The notes under the pieces: generated by a model
Seen by the model: the letters and a program-made list of their open reading frames with translations, nothing else
Databases searched by the model: none
Told to the model about the DNA's origin: nothing
Assembly: GCA_016795035.1 (NCBI GenBank)
Contig: JAEUIT010000086.1
Location: 1 to 64,000 of the forward strand
Source: Phycisphaerae bacterium
GTDB lineage: Bacteria > Planctomycetota > Phycisphaerae > Phycisphaerales > SM1A02
Direction of reading: 5' to 3'
Length of the DNA: 64,000 nucleotides
Shown here: positions 61,280 through 64,000 of the stretch, piece by piece
How positions within the stretch are numbered: position 1 is the stretch's first letter
Layout of the letters: every line of letters begins with the position of its first letter
Made by a program: the position numbers and the translations under genes

Positions 61280-63010
61280 ATGACCACGATGACCCTCCCC
61301 TTCGGCGCCGTCGAGCAGTCGGCGCGTCCGTTCGTTCCGGCGCTTCTCGACGCCACGCGTTGGGACAACCTCGAGCCGCTCTATCGCGCGCTCGTCGATC
61401 GCCCCCTTCGCTGCGCGAACTGCCTCGAGAACCTGCTGCTCGACCGCAGCGAACTCGACGCCGCGTCGGGCGAGGCCGAGGCGAACCTCTACATCAACAT
61501 GACGCGCCGCACGAACGATGAGGGCGCGCAGTCGGCGTACACCGCGTTCGTCGAGAACGTCGATCCGAAGCTTCGCGCCGTAAGCGCCGAACTCGACCGC
61601 AAGGTCGTCTCGAGCCCGTTCGCGAAGGAGCTCGACCAGAAGCGCTACGGCGTCCTGCTGCGCAAGCTCGCGGTCGAAGTCGAGATGTTCCGCGAGGAGA
61701 ACATCCCGCTCTTCACCGAGGCCACGAAGCTCGACCAGGAGTATTCGAAGATCAACGGCGCGATGACCGTCGAGTTCGACGGCAAGACGCAGACCATGCC
61801 GCAGATGGCGCGGTACTTCGAGGAGACCGACCGCGGCCTGCGCGAGAAGGCGTGGCGCGCGGTCGCCGAGCGCCGCCTCGCCGACGCCGACAAGATCGAC
61901 GCGATCTACGACGGGCTCGTCAGGATCCGCCAGCGCATCGCCGAGAACGCGGGCTATCCGAACTTCCGCGACTACCAGCACCGGCGCTACATGCGCTTCG
62001 ACTACACGCCCGCCGACTGCATGACGTTCCATGACAGCGTTGCAGGATCGTGCGTGCCGTCGATGCGCGAGCTCAACGCCCAGCGCGCGAAGGATCTCGG
62101 CGTCGATCGGCTTCGTCCGTGGGATCTCGCGGTCGATCCGAAGGGCCGCCCGCCGCTTCGCCCGTTCACGACCGCGCAGGAGCTGGTCGATCGCACGTCG
62201 GCGACGTTCCACCGCATGGATCCGAAGCTCGGCGAGATGTTCGACTCGCTGCGCCACGGCGACTGCCTCGACCTCGAGAGTCGACCGGGCAAGGCGCCGG
62301 GCGGCTATCAGTACCAGCGTCAGCGCTCGCGCCAGCCGTTCATCTTCATGAACGCGGCGGGCCTCCATCGCGACCTCATCACGATGGTGCACGAGGCGGG
62401 CCACGCGTTCCACTCGATCCTCTCGAAGGGCGATCCGCTCCTTGAGTATCGCGGCAGCCCGACCGAGTTCGCCGAAGTCGCGAGCACGTCGATGGAGCTT
62501 CTCACGCTCCCCTACCTCGACGCCTTCTACACGCCGGCCGACGCCGACCGCGCGCGGCGCGATCGACTCGAGAAGTTCGCGACGCTCATGCCGTGGATCG
62601 CGCAGATCGATGCCTTCCAGCACTGGGTCTACACGAACCCGACGCACACCGTCGCCGACCGCGCGAAGTGCTGGGACGCGATGAACCAGCGCTTCGGTCC
62701 GGCCGTGGACTGGTCCGGCCTCGAGCGCTACAACGAGCGCTCGTGGCAACGCCAGCTTCACCTCTTCGGCATCCCCTTCTACTACATCGAGTACGGCATC
62801 GCGGAAGTCGGTGCGATGCAGGTCTGGCTCCGCTCACGTCGCTCGGAGCGCGAGGCCCTCGACGGCTACATGCGCGGCCTCTCGCTCGGCGGCTCGCGGC
62901 CGCTGCCGGAACTCTTCGCCGCGGCCGGCTGCAACTTCGACTTCGGACCGGCGGTCATCGGGCAGCTCATGCGCGAGGCGAACGACGCCTTGGCGGCACT
63001 CCCCCGGTGA
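61280..63010 (+). CDS. M3 family oligoendopeptidase F-like protein
   Basis: This 576-residue cytoplasmic zinc peptidase has the M3 motif HEAGHAFHS (HExxH), with the third ligand Glu in EFAEVASTSMELL. The N-terminal helical domain (residues ~20-200) closes the deep channel that limits substrates to short peptides. FIFMNAAGLHRDLITMVHE precedes the motif. The ATG at 61280 (MTTMTLPFG) was preferred; upstream residues are Pro-rich and unlike the family. It follows ispE after 84 bases. Confidence 0.9.
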   Translation: MTTMTLPFGAVEQSARPFVPALLDATRWDNLEPLYRALVDRPLRCANCLENLLLDRSELDAASGEAEANLYINMTRRTNDEGAQSAYTAFVENVDPKLRAVSAELDRKVVSSPFAKELDQKRYGVLLRKLAVEVEMFREENIPLFTEATKLDQEYSKINGAMTVEFDGKTQTMPQMARYFEETDRGLREKAWRAVAERRLADADKIDAIYDGLVRIRQRIAENAGYPNFRDYQHRRYMRFDYTPADCMTFHDSVAGSCVPSMRELNAQRAKDLGVDRLRPWDLAVDPKGRPPLRPFTTAQELVDRTSATFHRMDPKLGEMFDSLRHGDCLDLESRPGKAPGGYQYQRQRSRQPFIFMNAAGLHRDLITMVHEAGHAFHSILSKGDPLLEYRGSPTEFAEVASTSMELLTLPYLDAFYTPADADRARRDRLEKFATLMPWIAQIDAFQHWVYTNPTHTVADRAKCWDAMNQRFGPAVDWSGLERYNERSWQRQLHLFGIPFYYIEYGIAEVGAMQVWLRSRRSEREALDGYMRGLSLGGSRPLPELFAAAGCNFDFGPAVIGQLMREANDALAALPR

Positions 63011-63097
63011 CGTTTGGCCGGGTTCGGTGCGACCTTCTACCCATCGTTCCCCGAGCGATCCACGGCCAATAAATCCTCGAAGCACGGTCTTTCAGGC

Positions 63098-63258
63098 TTC
63101 GTGCAGGAAAGATCGCATCCCGTCCTGCCTCAGCGTCAAGGCGCGGTTAGATTCGAAGCGACCCCCCTTAGGCGGGGGCGGACGGGAAAAGGGAATCACC
63201 GCGGACGGCGCCTTCGGGCCCGTCCGCGTTTTTCCTTTTGCGATAACCATTCGGGTCC
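63098..63258 (+). promoter_or_regulatory. Structured leader with alternative terminator pairing before the decarboxylase gene
   Basis: Seen in order: GCAGGA...TCCTGC hairpin; CCCCCC-TTAGGC-GGGGG hairpin (63162-63178); GCGGACGGG (63178-63186); GCGGACGG (63201-63208); CCCGTCCGC (63219-63227); T-rich run (63229-63238). The two GCGGACGG copies can pair with the same CCGTCCGC arm, so antiterminator and terminator forms exclude each other. No known riboswitch family is recognised. Confidence 0.55.
63201..63238 (+). terminator. Intrinsic terminator
   Basis: GCGGACGG (63201-63208) pairs with CCGTCCGC (63220-63227), enclosing GCC/GGC with a TTCG-type loop, followed by GTTTTTCCTTTT. It may end the M3 peptidase transcript or attenuate the decarboxylase transcript. 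Confidence 0.8.
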
Positions 63259-64000
63259 ATGCCACCGCCCGACCCGTCCGTTCGTCGCCCGTCGCCGGCC
63301 GACCTGCACATGACGTCCGACGAGTTCCGCCGCGCCGGCCACGCGATGGTCGACTGGATCGCGGCGTATCTCGAGCGCGTCGAGACGCTGCCGGTCCTCT
63401 CGCGGGTGAAGCCGGGCGACGTGCGCTCCGCGTTGCCGAGCGAGCCGCCTGCAAAGCGGGAACCCTTCGAGCGCTGGCTCGAGGACATCGATCGCGTCGT
63501 CATGCCTGGGCTCACGCATTGGCAGAGCCCGAACTTCTTCGCGTACTTCCCGGCGAACGCAAGCGGACCGAGCATCCTCGGCGATCTCCTCTCGGCCGGC
63601 CTCGGCGTGCAAGGCATGCTCTGGGCGACGAGTCCGGCGTGCACCGAAGTCGAGACGCACGTCCTCGACTGGCTCGTCGGCATGCTTGGCCTTCCCGACC
63701 GATTCCGCTCGACGAGCCACGGCGGTGGCGTGATCCAAGACACCGCCTCGAGCTCGACGCTCTGCGCGCTCCTCGTTGCACGCGAGCGTGCGACCGGCGG
63801 AGCGTCGAACGACGACGGGCTCGCGGCCTGCAACGCGCGCCTCGTGGCGTACGCCAGCACGCAAACGCACTCGTCGCTTGCGAAAGCGATGAAGATCGCG
63901 GGCCTCGGCGAGAGGAACCTGCGGCTCATCGACGTCGACCAAGCCTACGCGATGCGCGCCGATCGCCTGCGCGAGGCGATCGCGCGTGATCGCACCGCGG
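63259..64000 (+). CDS. Group II PLP-dependent decarboxylase (N-terminal part; 3' end outside window)
   Basis: The frame is open from an ATG at 63259 to the right edge (247 codons). It matches aromatic amino acid decarboxylases: EFRRAGHAMVDWIAAYLERV, SALPSEPP, HWQSPNFFAYFPANASGPSI, GVQGMLWATSPACTEVE, and GGGVIQDTASSSTLCALLVA. The PLP lysine lies beyond the window. The family removes CO2 from tyrosine, tryptophan or related acids; which one cannot be told from this part. No strong ribosome binding site is visible. An intrinsic terminator ends 20 bases before the start codon. Confidence 0.9.
   Translation, partial: MPPPDPSVRRPSPADLHMTSDEFRRAGHAMVDWIAAYLERVETLPVLSRVKPGDVRSALPSEPPAKREPFERWLEDIDRVVMPGLTHWQSPNFFAYFPANASGPSILGDLLSAGLGVQGMLWATSPACTEVETHVLDWLVGMLGLPDRFRSTSHGGGVIQDTASSSTLCALLVARERATGGASNDDGLAACNARLVAYASTQTHSSLAKAMKIAGLGERNLRLIDVDQAYAMRADRLREAIARDRTA

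Noticed and set aside
63140..63165. tRNA-like T-arm (GGTTAGATTCGAAGC)
   Set aside because: No acceptor stem, D-arm or anticodon arm can be built around it in either direction.

Overview
The window is high-GC DNA, densely coding on both strands, with no phage, transposon, rRNA or tRNA signal that I can see. Several features together point to the Planctomycetota, most likely a Phycisphaerae-like lineage: three secreted proteins ending in dockerin-like NGDGxVDGADLxxLLGxWG repeats, a giant LEPR-XLL/RTX/PKD surface protein, a DUF1800/DUF1501 pair, a Ser/Thr kinase with a large TPR domain, and small membrane proteins with a CxxCGYDLxG zinc ribbon. This assignment is inference from gene content; there is no marker RNA in the window.

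Layout. 1-8291 (minus) is the N-terminal 2763 codons of a giant secreted calcium-binding adhesin that continues past the left edge. 8566-19714 holds a DUF4870 protein, a STAS protein, a membrane protein/DUF1800/DUF1501 operon, a DUF485 + acetate-type symporter pair divergent from a GbsR-type regulator with a perfect palindrome between them, an ABC exporter and a secreted M23 peptidase. 20027-26755 holds S-adenosylhomocysteinase (ahcY) with a 24-bp inverted repeat upstream, and an operon with a TPR lipoprotein, an ArsR-methyltransferase fusion (SahR-like) and an M24 peptidase, plus a DUF456 pair. 26774-32390 is a type IV pilus block (PilB-type ATPase, PilP-like protein, PilO, PilN, PilM), preceded by hisS and a Fcy1-like cytosine deaminase. 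34336-38997 has a SpoIIE/RsbU phosphatase and a kinase-TPR protein, tail to tail. 40192-45758 is an incomplete ATP synthase operon (atpZ, atpI-like, atpB, E, F, H, A) without gamma, beta and epsilon. From 45969 come a lone nuoI, a zinc-ribbon membrane protein, cutC, an SDR, a DUF899 protein, a 4.1-kb AsmA-like gene, an AlkD-type glycosylase, a CPBP protease, nadA, a PilZ protein, a GFO/IDH/MocA oxidoreductase, ispE, an M3 peptidase and the start of a PLP decarboxylase.

How the genes work together. ahcY and the ArsR-methyltransferase probably form a methyl-cycle regulatory circuit. The PilM-N-O-P set and PilB form the inner-membrane motor platform of a type IV pilus or type II secretion machine. 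The atp genes encode F0 plus delta and alpha, so the rest must lie elsewhere. ispE and nadA are housekeeping biosynthesis genes.

Non-coding highlights. A strand-neutral motif (core CTGCAACG, extended GGCTGCAACGCCGAG or GCAACGCGGAG) recurs roughly 40-50 times by eye in unrelated genes, in several reading frames and between genes. Four tandem copies of a ~159-bp unit with terminator-like hairpins fill 50678-51300. A 64-bp hairpin repeat array follows the M23 gene. A CCCTGAA-type near-palindrome separates the atp and nuoI promoters. A leader with two copies of GCGGACGG competing for one terminator arm precedes the decarboxylase.
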